A DNA stretch of 10,988 bases from an uncultured Bacteroidales bacterium. GTDB lineage: Bacteria; Bacteroidota; Bacteroidia; Bacteroidales; UBA932. Of the stretch, positions 1 to 6,690 are shown one piece after another. The stretch is taken from the NCBI GenBank assembly GCA_946617545.1, contig CAMOKK010000026.1:1-10988 (forward strand), written 5' to 3'. The notes under the pieces were generated by a model. It had not been told where the DNA came from. It saw only the letters and a program-made list of their open reading frames with translations, and did not search any database. Every line of letters begins with the position of its first letter. Position 1 is the stretch's first letter. The position numbers were made by a program, and so were the translations under genes.

Positions 1-668
1 AAGACATGTCCCTGAGCGCCCACGACATCAATGCCGACAAAACCATGAACTCCCACCTGCATGTCCTGGAGGCCTATGCCAATCTGTACCAGGTCTGGCC
101 GGACGAAGGGCTCAAGACGGCGGTGGAGCGGCTGCTGGATATCATCGGCCATCAAGTGATGGCACCCAACGGGCATCTTCAGCTTTATTTCCGGCGTGAC
201 TGGAGCGTCATGCCGGGCGGCGTCTCCTACGGACACGACATCGAGACCTCCTGGCTGGCCCTGGAATGCGCCTTTGCCCTGAAGGACCTGGACGTGGTGA
301 ACAAGGTGCGGCCCTGGGCCCTTCGGATGGGGCTGGCCGGAAACGAGGGCCTTCTGGCCGACGGCTCCCTGCGCTACGAGAAACTCCCGGACGGCAGCTA
401 TGACGACTCCCGCCAGTGGTGGGTGCAGGCAGAGACCGTGGTGGGCAACCTCTGGCTCTGGAAATATCATTCCGACGCCGGTGGCGCCGACCGTGCCCTC
501 CGGGCCTGGAACTACATCAAGGAGCATCTGGTAGATTCGAAGGACGGCGAATGGTGGTGGGCCGTGCTGCCGGACGGCAGTTTGGACAAAGCCCAGCCCA
601 AGGCGGGCTTCTGGAAATGCCCTTACCACAATACGCGCATGTGCCTGCAGGTCTTATCCCTGTTTTAG
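1..668 (+). CDS. Cellobiose 2-epimerase-like (AGE family), C-terminal part
   Basis: C-terminal ~221 residues of an AGE-superfamily epimerase; the start lies before the window (reading frame open from base 3). Such enzymes epimerise the reducing-end glucose of cellobiose or mannobiose-type disaccharides at C2 in the cytoplasm; full-length members are about 400 residues. Numbering from the first in-window ATG (base 6), I see the family blocks KTMNSHLHVLEAY (12-24), SYGHDIETSW (74-83) and GFWKCPYHNTRMC (201-213). H77 and H208 lie 131 residues apart, the same spacing as the catalytic histidine pair known in characterised cellobiose 2-epimerases, and a third conserved His lies in NSHLH. The protein ends just after the last catalytic block, so the C-terminus looks intact. 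In Bacteroides this enzyme works with a mannosylglucose phosphorylase and a sugar symporter in beta-mannan use; no phosphorylase is visible here. A general AGE epimerase is the alternative. Confidence 0.88.
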   Translation, partial: DMSLSAHDINADKTMNSHLHVLEAYANLYQVWPDEGLKTAVERLLDIIGHQVMAPNGHLQLYFRRDWSVMPGGVSYGHDIETSWLALECAFALKDLDVVNKVRPWALRMGLAGNEGLLADGSLRYEKLPDGSYDDSRQWWVQAETVVGNLWLWKYHSDAGGADRALRAWNYIKEHLVDSKDGEWWWAVLPDGSLDKAQPKAGFWKCPYHNTRMCLQVLSLF

Positions 669-671
669 AAG

Positions 672-697
672 AATCCCGGATTGATCCGGGATTTTTT
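672..697 (+). terminator. Rho-independent terminator after the epimerase gene
   Basis: A perfect 9-bp stem (672-680 pairs with 685-693) with a 4-nt TTGA loop runs into a T-tract (692-697), three bases after the epimerase stop codon. It separates the epimerase transcript from the three-gene run that starts at 741. Confidence 0.85.
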
Positions 698-727
698 GAT
701 TAAGGTGGATATTTCCCGTAAAATGAG

Positions 728-735
728 TATATTTG
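728..735 (+). promoter_or_regulatory. Possible Bacteroidota -7 box close to the start codon
   Basis: TATATTTG matches the Bacteroidota -7 consensus TAnnTTTG and ends 5 nt before the ATG at 741. No TTTG-like -33 element lies at the expected ~19-21 nt upstream, so this is only half a promoter. If used, transcription would begin at or very near the start codon, giving an almost leaderless mRNA. Confidence 0.35.
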
Positions 736-740
736 CCCTT

Positions 741-1688
741 ATGAAATATTTCTCCCGCATTATGGCGCTACTGGCAGGGCTGTCCTTTTACGGAACTGTC
801 CAGGCGCAACAGAAGCTGGTTTTCACCCCGCAGTGGACCCCTCAGGCCCAGTTTGCCGGGTATTATGTGGCGCAGGAGCTGGGTTTTTACAAGGACGCCG
901 GCATCGAGGTGGAGATTGTCCACCCCAGTTCAACGGAATCGGCCGTTGCGCGCCTCCGATCCGGGAAAAGCCAGGTGACCACCATCCCCCTGTGCCAGGC
1001 CATGGAGTATATAGACAACGGCATGCCGCTGGTGAACATTCTCCAGACGTCCATGAACAACGGTCTGGTGATTGTCTCGCGAAACGGCCGGAACCCCGCT
1101 GCGCAGAAGGGCATCCGGGTGGGCACCTGGAGCGTGGGCTTCGACCAGGTTGCCCTGGCCATGAGCCTCAAGGAGGGCCTCAATTACCAGTGGGTTCCCT
1201 ATGCCAACAGCATCAATCTTTACCTCGCAGGTGCCATAGAAGCCATTCTTGTGATGAGTTACAACGAGTACTACCTCCTTAAACAGAGTGGTATAGAGCT
1301 CACGGAAGAGAATACCTACCGTTTCCGTGACCATGGCTACAACGTGCAGGAGGACGGGGTTTATATGCTGGAGTCCGGCTACCGCAAGGACAAGGAGGCG
1401 GCGTGTAAATTCGCCGAGGCCAGCAAGCGGGGCTGGCTGTATTGCGCAGAGCACCCGGAGGAAGCCCTGGATATCGTTATGAAGTACGTGAAAATGCACC
1501 ACGTGGCCACCAACCGCGTTATACAGAAGCTTCAGCTGGAGGAAGTCCTCAAGCTCCAGGTAGACCGGGATTCCGGACAGCGGGAATTCCGTTTGAGGCC
1601 GGATATGGTGAAGCAGGCCAACGACCTGATGCTGGAAAGCCAGCTTCTTCTGAAAGAAGTAGCATATAAGCAAATCATCGCCCGGTAA
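741..1688 (+). CDS. Secreted NMT1/THI5-type solute-binding protein (putative sensor partner)
   Basis: 315-residue periplasmic binding protein. Residues 1-22 form a Sec signal peptide (KYFSR, hydrophobic core, VQA|QQ cleavage); there is no lipobox cysteine. The mature start has the NMT1/THI5 signature WTPQAQFAGYYVAQELGFY (32-50), and GWLYCAEHPEEALDIV is the usual C-terminal-lobe motif. The family binds pyrimidines, sulfonates, nitrate or aromatic ligands; the ligand here is unknown. I chose the ATG at 741 because it directly opens the signal peptide; in-frame starts at 681 and 723 would add a non-signal-like extension and 681 lies inside the terminator. There is no ABC permease or ATPase beside it. 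Instead the phosphatase gene begins 2 nt after the stop codon, so I infer it presents a ligand to that receptor. An orphan ABC-transporter binding protein is the alternative. Confidence 0.85.
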   Translation: MKYFSRIMALLAGLSFYGTVQAQQKLVFTPQWTPQAQFAGYYVAQELGFYKDAGIEVEIVHPSSTESAVARLRSGKSQVTTIPLCQAMEYIDNGMPLVNILQTSMNNGLVIVSRNGRNPAAQKGIRVGTWSVGFDQVALAMSLKEGLNYQWVPYANSINLYLAGAIEAILVMSYNEYYLLKQSGIELTEENTYRFRDHGYNVQEDGVYMLESGYRKDKEAACKFAEASKRGWLYCAEHPEEALDIVMKYVKMHHVATNRVIQKLQLEEVLKLQVDRDSGQREFRLRPDMVKQANDLMLESQLLLKEVAYKQIIAR

Positions 1689-1690
1689 TT

Positions 1691-3643
1691 ATGCCATACA
1701 ACCCTATAGATTATTTCCGGATATCGTTCTCGCGAAGACTTAATTTCCTGGTGGCTACCCTGGCCTCCATCGTCTTTGTCGTGGCCCTGGTTTTCCTCTT
1801 TGCACAGGCCCGTTACGCCGTGCAGAGGGAAGCCAAAGAACATGCCTCCCAGCTTCTGAACAACACGGCCCTGCGCGTAAATACTGTTCTGAATCAAGTG
1901 GAAGTGGCCACAGAAAACACCAGCTGGCTGGTGGGCCGCCACCTGGATACGCCGGACTCCATGTATGTCTATGCCCGCGCCATTGTGGAAAACAATCCGG
2001 AACTGGCCGGCTGCTCCATTTCCTTTGAGCCCTATTATTACCCGAGGAAAGGCCGTTTCTTCTCCGTCTATGCCAAACAGGAGAACGGGAAAGTGTCGGT
2101 TGTGCAGGAAGGCGACGAATCCTACGAATACTTCTTCATGGACTGGTATCAGCTTCCCAAACTGCTGGGCCACTCGGCCTGGACAGAGCCCTTCCTGGGC
2201 GAATACCCCGAGGAAGAGGTCGTCCAGGACAAGATGGTTGTCTCCTACTGCAAGCGCATAGAGGACGAAAATGGGAAATATGTAGGAACCATCGCCTCGG
2301 ACCTTTCCCTCCGCTGGCTTTCGGAAACCATCTCGGCCGTTAAACCATACCCCCATTCCTATAGTTTCATGATAGGTAGGGGCGGCACCTTCTTTGTCCA
2401 TCCGGACCCGGAGAAGCTCCTCTACCAGAGCATCTTTACGGAAACCATGGAACAGGACAATCCGGAAAGGATGGCCCTTGGCAAGGCCATGGTGTCCGGG
2501 GAAGAAGGAATGAGGATGCTTACCCTGAACGGAGAACTCTGCTACGTTTTCTACCAGCCCCTGGGAGAGACCGGTTTCAGCGCCGCCATCGTATGTCCGG
2601 AAAGGGATATTTTCTACGGCTACAACCGCCTCAGGAACGTGGTGATTCTCATCTTTATCCTTGGGATGCTCATCATGCACATCATTCTGAGCACCGTTTT
2701 CCGCCGGGAGATTGCCCCCATGCGAAGCCTGGCCGAGCAGGCTGAAACCATTGCCGACGGCAACTTTGACGAGGTCCTTCTCGACACGGGCCGAAAAGAC
2801 GAAATAGGCAGGCTGGTGCACTCCTTCTCCGAGATGCAGCGGTCTCTGGTGAAGTACATTGAGGAAATCAAGAATACATCGGCCGAAAAAGCCTCCATCG
2901 AAAGGGAGCTGTACGTGGCCCGGGACATCCAGATGAGCATGGTTCCCCGTATTTTCCCGCCGTTCCCGGAAAGGGAGGACATAGACCTGTTTGCCTCCAT
3001 GACCCCTGCAAAAGAGGTGGGAGGAGACCTCTATGATTTCTTCGTGGAGAACGAGTGTCTGTATTTCTGCATAGGAGATGTGTCCGGCAAGGGCGTTCCC
3101 GCCTCCCTGTTCATGGCTGTGACAAGAAACCTCTTCCGCGTCATCGCCCAGCAGGGAAACAGCCCCGAGGAAATTGCCAAGAGCATCAACCACGCCTTGT
3201 CGGCCGAAAACGACCAGGGAATGTTTGTGACCATGTTCATCGGCAAGGCCAATCTCAAGACCGGAGAACTGACCTACTGCAACTGCGGCCACAACCCGCC
3301 CGTGGTGTGCGAACCCGGCAAGGAAGCCCGCTTCCTGCCGATGCAGTACGTGAACCTGGCCCTTGGGACCTGGGACGGCTTCGAGTTCCAGGGAGAACGT
3401 ATCCCGGACATCCGCGAATGGAAGATTCTCCTGTATACGGACGGCCTCAACGAGGCAGAGAACCCCCGGTACGAACTCTTTGGAAACGACCGACTGATTC
3501 AGCTGATGAACGGGGTGTCCCAGCTGGATGCCGAGGGCATCATCCAGATGTTGCAGGAAGAGGTGGAAAGGCATCGCAGCGGAGCCTCCCCCAATGATGA
3601 CCTCACCCTCCTGAGCCTCACCGTCAAGAAATTCAGCGCATAA
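1691..3643 (+). CDS. Membrane receptor phosphatase: dCache-HAMP-PP2C (SpoIIE/RsbU type)
   Basis: 650-residue inner-membrane signalling protein. TM1 spans ~18-38, a periplasmic Cache-like domain ~42-310 (FEPYYY at 112-117, DWYQLP at 151-156, FMIGRGGTFFVHP at 226-238), TM2 ~316-336, a HAMP domain ~338-392 (PMRSLAEQAETIADGNFD), a helical linker ~393-420 and a PP2C phosphatase domain ~425-648. The metal-binding aspartates of the SpoIIE/RsbU branch are present: GGD446, GD463VSGKG, YTD584G and NDD636-637. By family knowledge such enzymes dephosphorylate an anti-sigma-factor antagonist (STAS protein) in partner-switching cascades; I infer the same output, but no STAS or RsbW-like gene is in the window. 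The start lies 2 nt after the binding-protein stop codon, so the two are co-transcribed and probably translationally coupled. Confidence 0.92.
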   Translation: MPYNPIDYFRISFSRRLNFLVATLASIVFVVALVFLFAQARYAVQREAKEHASQLLNNTALRVNTVLNQVEVATENTSWLVGRHLDTPDSMYVYARAIVENNPELAGCSISFEPYYYPRKGRFFSVYAKQENGKVSVVQEGDESYEYFFMDWYQLPKLLGHSAWTEPFLGEYPEEEVVQDKMVVSYCKRIEDENGKYVGTIASDLSLRWLSETISAVKPYPHSYSFMIGRGGTFFVHPDPEKLLYQSIFTETMEQDNPERMALGKAMVSGEEGMRMLTLNGELCYVFYQPLGETGFSAAIVCPERDIFYGYNRLRNVVILIFILGMLIMHIILSTVFRREIAPMRSLAEQAETIADGNFDEVLLDTGRKDEIGRLVHSFSEMQRSLVKYIEEIKNTSAEKASIERELYVARDIQMSMVPRIFPPFPEREDIDLFASMTPAKEVGGDLYDFFVENECLYFCIGDVSGKGVPASLFMAVTRNLFRVIAQQGNSPEEIAKSINHALSAENDQGMFVTMFIGKANLKTGELTYCNCGHNPPVVCEPGKEARFLPMQYVNLALGTWDGFEFQGERIPDIREWKILLYTDGLNEAENPRYELFGNDRLIQLMNGVSQLDAEGIIQMLQEEVERHRSGASPNDDLTLLSLTVKKFSA

Positions 3644-3656
3644 TACACTTTTTACT

Positions 3657-5000
3657 ATGGCCAAACTATCCGAGAAAATTGGTTATGCCTTGGGTGACGC
3701 CGCCGCCGGCGGAATCACCTGGAAGGTCATGTCCATCGCTTTCCCTTTCTTTTTCACCAATGTCTTCGGCCTCACCGTGGCCGATGCGGCGGCCCTCATG
3801 CTGGTGGCCCGCCTGTTCGACGTGGTTACGGACCCCATGATGGGCGCCATCGCAGACCGGACCCAGTCCCGCTGGGGAACCTATCGGCCCTGGCTCATCT
3901 TTGGAGCCGTTCCGCTGGGCCTGGTGTTTGCCCTGCTGCTCTATACCCCGGACCTGGGACCTGCCGGAAAACGTGTCTATGCCTACGCGCTGTACCTGCT
4001 CATGATGGTGGTGTACACGGCGGTGAATGTGCCTTACGGGTCGCTCCTGGGCGTGATGACGGACGATGACAACGAGAAGAACCAGTTCTCCTCTTACCGG
4101 ATGGTGGGCGCCTATGCCATGGGTTTCGTGATGCTGTTCTCCTTCCCTTACCTCCAGCGGATGGTGGGAGGTGACGCCAAGCATCAGTATGCTGTCCTGG
4201 GCGTGGTCCTGGGCGCCGTGGCGGCCCTGGGAACCCTGGCCTGCGGCCTGCTCACGAAGGAACGCCTGAAACCCGTCCGTGCAGAGAAGTTCTCCCTCAA
4301 GCCCTTCGCCGACCTGTTCAGGAACAAGCCTTGGATTTATCTTACCCTCATCGGCATTTGCACCAATTTCTTCAATGGTTTCCGCTATGCCGTAGCTGCC
4401 TATCTGATGGAATACTGCCTGCACGGAGATGTTACCGTGATGGGCCTGGTGATTAACTACACCGTCTTCATGATGTTCGGTGAGGCCACTTGCATGGTGT
4501 TCGGCGGCCTCTGCCCCTGGTTCACCAAGAAGGTGGGCTCCAAGCACAAGGCCTTTGCCTGGGCGGCCGTCATCTGCGCCGTCTCCTCCATCCTGTTCTT
4601 CTTCATCCCCATGGATCCGGACTGGATTTGGGTAATGATTGCCAATGTGATTGTCACTTCCATCGGCATCGGCCTTTATTCCCCGCTTATCTGGAGCATG
4701 TATGCCGATGTGGCCGACTATGCCACCCGGAAGAACGGCACTTCCTCCACCGGCCTCATCTTCTCTTCCGGCACCATGGCCCAGAAGTTCGGCTCGGCCA
4801 TTTCGGGCGCCCTGGTGGCCATGCTGCTGGGCATTGCGGGCTTCGTTTCCAATACGGATCCGGCAACGGGAGAAACCATCATCAACATCAGCAATATGGA
4901 GTCTGTCCAGACCATGATCTGGGCATTGTTCTCGCTGTTCCCGGCGGCCATTGCCCTCCTCATTCTGCTCCTCCTGCGCCTGTATCCCATCAAGAAGTAG
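3657..5000 (+). CDS. GPH/MelB-family sugar:cation symporter
   Basis: 447-residue, multi-span (about 12 TM) transporter of the glycoside-pentoside-hexuronide:cation symporter family. The N-terminus EKIGYALGDAAAGG, then RLFDVVTDPMMGAIADRT (52-69) and RWGTYRPWL (72-80), are the family signature. D55 and D59 occupy the same numbered positions as the two cation-binding aspartates of MelB, so cation coupling is likely. MelB's sugar-binding Asp124 is Asn here (AVNVPYGS), and by hand alignment Asp19 is Gly, so a substrate other than melibiose is expected. The gene starts 13 nt after the phosphatase stop codon with no terminator between, so it probably shares that transcript. It could import a glycoside for the upstream epimerase, but that gene is cut off by a terminator. 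Substrate unknown. Confidence 0.9.
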   Translation: MAKLSEKIGYALGDAAAGGITWKVMSIAFPFFFTNVFGLTVADAAALMLVARLFDVVTDPMMGAIADRTQSRWGTYRPWLIFGAVPLGLVFALLLYTPDLGPAGKRVYAYALYLLMMVVYTAVNVPYGSLLGVMTDDDNEKNQFSSYRMVGAYAMGFVMLFSFPYLQRMVGGDAKHQYAVLGVVLGAVAALGTLACGLLTKERLKPVRAEKFSLKPFADLFRNKPWIYLTLIGICTNFFNGFRYAVAAYLMEYCLHGDVTVMGLVINYTVFMMFGEATCMVFGGLCPWFTKKVGSKHKAFAWAAVICAVSSILFFFIPMDPDWIWVMIANVIVTSIGIGLYSPLIWSMYADVADYATRKNGTSSTGLIFSSGTMAQKFGSAISGALVAMLLGIAGFVSNTDPATGETIINISNMESVQTMIWALFSLFPAAIALLILLLLRLYPIKK

Positions 5001-5007
5001 TTTTGGG

Positions 5008-5114
5008 TTGACAGTTAAGTGATTGACTGTCATTGACTTGTAGTACATTTCTCGTTCGGTTTTTGAACGAGAAATGTATTGTATATTGCAGAGTATCAAC
5101 GGCTTACTTGTCAA
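5008..5114. repeat. 107-bp symmetric palindromic element, copy 1
   Basis: Structure: 39-nt left arm (5008-5046), 11-nt stem (5047-5057), 7-nt T-rich loop (5058-5064), 11-nt stem (5065-5075), 39-nt right arm (5076-5114). The stem is perfect and extends to 14 bp (5044-5057 with 5065-5078). Read inward from both ends, the arms begin TTGACA-N2-TAAG-N3-TTGA, followed after 3 nt by TC; the rest of the arms is diverged. It starts 7 nt after the symporter stop codon. Its right arm overlaps the end of the transposase gene, whose stop codon (5104-5106, minus strand) is the conserved TAA of the arm. The hairpin lacks a U-tract on either strand, so it is not a canonical terminator, though it may slow or protect convergent transcripts. 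Aligned without gaps it matches copy 2 at 74 of 107 positions by hand count, 28 of 29 in the core. Confidence 0.85.
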
Positions 5115-6024
5115 GGGTAAGGTGGAGGTATTTGGCAATCTGGCGGGGTAGGGCGGTGGTTCGGCGTGCCAGCTCATCGGCCAGGGCCTTCCTGAGGGAG
5201 ATGGGCAGGGAAGGAATCTCACGCGGATGGCCGATATGCCCCTCCTTCAGCAGGATGCGGGTGCAATCTCCGTACACGGCGTCGGAGTAGCTGAGGCGGT
5301 CTTCGCGGATGTCATAGTCGCTGCCGGTGTTGTCACGGAAAGAGCGCAGCATGGCCTCGTAGTTCCCGTAATAGCCGATGGCTTCCCCATAATCGATTAC
5401 ATTCCAAAGGCCGATAAGGCAATCGGCCAGATACTGCATCTGCTCCGCGCTCAGGCAGCTTCGCCATCGCTCCAGCTGACAGTACTGCAGATGCCCGTTT
5501 CCCTCGCGGATGCGCTTGGCTTCCCGGAGGATGTTCCGCAGTTTGGCGGGCAGTGTGGCCGTATTTCCGGAGGGAGAATACGGATGTGCCTCCCGGGCAT
5601 AGAGCAGGAAATTCCAGCGGTAATCCTGAGCCTGGTGCACCAGTTTGCGTTCTACGGGATTGTTGTTGCAGTAATTGATGGTGGTTCTGGCCTGCTTGTT
5701 CCCCAGTTTGACGGAACTCATGTAGCGGTGTTTGAACAGCGGCCCTTTCCGGCCCCGGGACTTGTTCCACTCATAGGAAAATAGATGGGTATACTGCTGC
5801 ACAAAACGGGCGAGCGCCATTTCCCCGGGGGCCACCACCACTATGTGCGTGTGGTCCACCATGGGGCAGAGGGCCAGGATGCGGATGCCGAATCGGCCGG
5901 CCACCGTACACACGATGGTAAAAAAGACAAGGAAATCACTGACGGTGTAAAAAACGAGCACGCCGCCCACCGTCTGCTGGCAAACGTGATGCACCTCGCC
6001 GGGATATACTTTTCGCGTCTTCAT
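5104..6024 (-). CDS. IS200/REP-associated (RAYT-like) Y1 HUH transposase
   Basis: 306-residue protein whose first ~145 residues match the Y1 transposase (IS200-like/RAYT) fold. MVDHTHIVV (55-63) gives the HUH pair H58/H60 that binds the metal. The segment from YTHLFSYEW through GPLFKHRYMS (78-103) to INYCNNNPVERKLV (116-129) parallels the RAYT block ending in 'RYIxxNPVRAGLV'. Y118 is the likely nucleophile, an inference from position. Typical RAYTs are ~150-200 residues; here ~160 more follow (LRNILREAKRI, ISLRKALADEL, ALPRQIAKYLHL), the last part resembling a C-terminal DNA-binding helix-turn-helix. I chose the ATG at 6024 (MKTRKVYPGEVHHV) over an in-frame start at 6042 because homologues begin near this motif. 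The stop codon lies inside repeat copy 1. Such enzymes cut and join single-stranded DNA at hairpins. It appears intact and is more likely a domesticated RAYT than an active IS200. Confidence 0.82.
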   Translation of the reverse strand: MKTRKVYPGEVHHVCQQTVGGVLVFYTVSDFLVFFTIVCTVAGRFGIRILALCPMVDHTHIVVVAPGEMALARFVQQYTHLFSYEWNKSRGRKGPLFKHRYMSSVKLGNKQARTTINYCNNNPVERKLVHQAQDYRWNFLLYAREAHPYSPSGNTATLPAKLRNILREAKRIREGNGHLQYCQLERWRSCLSAEQMQYLADCLIGLWNVIDYGEAIGYYGNYEAMLRSFRDNTGSDYDIREDRLSYSDAVYGDCTRILLKEGHIGHPREIPSLPISLRKALADELARRTTALPRQIAKYLHLTLDK

Positions 6025-6115
6025 GGCGCAAGATATCCACAAGAAGGCTCAGAAGCAAGAATCGTAAAAAAAGTTGTGTTGTTTTACATGCTTTTTGTGT
6101 GTTTCTTACGATTTT
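6025..6115. other. 91-nt spacer between the 180-aa gene and the transposase
   Basis: A/T-rich spacer. It contains an 8-bp inverted repeat (6060-6067 with 6106-6113) with a 38-nt loop, too open to call a terminator. On the minus strand TATCTTGC lies 3 nt before the transposase ATG and is one base short of a TAnnTTTG box. No other signal is visible, so co-transcription with the upstream gene and a separate weak promoter are both possible. Confidence 0.4.
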
Positions 6116-6658
6116 TCACTCCCAAACCACCCAGCTCCGGTCCAGCAAAATGCGCTTGGGCGCCCCGGCCGCTCCGCCAATCTGGTAGTCCGGAATGCGG
6201 TCTGTCAGGAGGGCCACCGCCCGGTTCACCCGGGCAATGTTCACGTTGACCTCGTTGTTGAAGCAGTCCAGCATCCGCGCCACCCGCTCGTCTATGGCCG
6301 ATGGGTCGCAGCTCCGGCTCACTCTGCGGTAAAAGCTCCGGAGCTCCCTTTCGTAGGAGGCCATCTGCTTGAGCGGAATTCCCTCCGGGTGCCTCAGGAA
6401 CAGGAGTAGGACAGACTTGGCCATCGGCCTAAGCTTGAGTTCGCTCGGGCCGATATAAATCCGCAGTTCCCGCGTTACCCTTACCTTCCGGACCGGTAGC
6501 GGCGGCCTCACGCCCCGCCTTTCCATCTCCTGCGACGCCCGCCTCACGAAGGAAAGCAGTTCCTCCGTCTCCATTTCTTCCAGGCGGTTTCCATAAAGCT
6601 CCTGCGGGCTTTCTAACGCCACGCCTGTCAGGTAAAACAGTGCCAACAGTGCCGTCAT
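6116..6658 (-). CDS. Uncharacterised 180-aa protein, 'LLFLRHPEGI' Bacteroidota family
   Basis: Function unknown. The sequence resembles, from memory, a common unnamed Bacteroidota family with the core MAKSVLLLFLRHPEGIPLK (79-97), a following ERELRSFYRRVS helix, a variable loop, then VNVNIARVNRAVALL and an ending like YQIGGAAGAPKRILL-(x)-WVVWE. Residues 1-15 (MTALLALFYLTGVAL) are hydrophobic and could be a weak membrane anchor or simply a helix; ELLSFVRRASQEMERRG (34-50) is a charged helix. The C-terminal part is rich in Arg and may bind nucleic acid or be a winged-helix-like regulator, but I see no motif that proves it. It lies upstream of, and in the same direction as, the transposase (91-nt gap), and the two are the only genes between the 107-bp repeats. 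A TATCTTTG box ends 4 nt before its ATG. Confidence 0.75.
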   Translation of the reverse strand: MTALLALFYLTGVALESPQELYGNRLEEMETEELLSFVRRASQEMERRGVRPPLPVRKVRVTRELRIYIGPSELKLRPMAKSVLLLFLRHPEGIPLKQMASYERELRSFYRRVSRSCDPSAIDERVARMLDCFNNEVNVNIARVNRAVALLTDRIPDYQIGGAAGAPKRILLDRSWVVWE

Positions 6659-6662
6659 GCTG

Positions 6663-6670
6663 CAAAGATA
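6663..6670 (-). promoter_or_regulatory. Possible -7 box immediately before the 180-aa gene
   Basis: On the minus strand TATCTTTG is a perfect TAnnTTTG match ending 4 nt before the ATG at 6658. A TTG (complement of 6695-6697), lying in the outer arm of repeat copy 2, is 24 nt upstream, slightly too far for a normal -33 element. If used, the transcript would be essentially leaderless, and the repeat would supply part of the promoter. Confidence 0.4.
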
Positions 6671-6690
6671 ACACTAAGGCTCCAATCCCC

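Noticed and set aside
1532..3664. Long antisense open frame (710 codons) opposite the phosphatase gene
   Set aside because: It is a mirror of a well-supported PP2C receptor gene in G+C-rich DNA; its translation has no recognisable domain.
5044..5078. Copy 1 hairpin as the symporter's intrinsic terminator
   Set aside because: The stem is strong, but neither strand has a U-tract after it (TTGTATATTG and CTACAAG follow), and the same hairpin in copy 2 does not follow a gene in the same way.
5044..5105. Similar short peptides (ISRSKxEREMY...) encoded on the minus strand by both 107-bp repeats
   Set aside because: The similarity follows from the shared hairpin DNA; flanking residues diverge and there is no consistent start or stop, so I treat it as non-coding repeat.
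3666..5222. 518-codon minus-strand open frame opposite the symporter, running through repeat copy 1
   Set aside because: His/Gly/Glu-rich translation typical of an antisense shadow; the symporter on the other strand carries clear family motifs.
6060..6113. 8-bp inverted repeat with a 38-nt loop between the 180-aa gene and the transposase
   Set aside because: The loop is too long and the stem too short for a terminator, and the sequence is A/T-rich enough for chance pairing.
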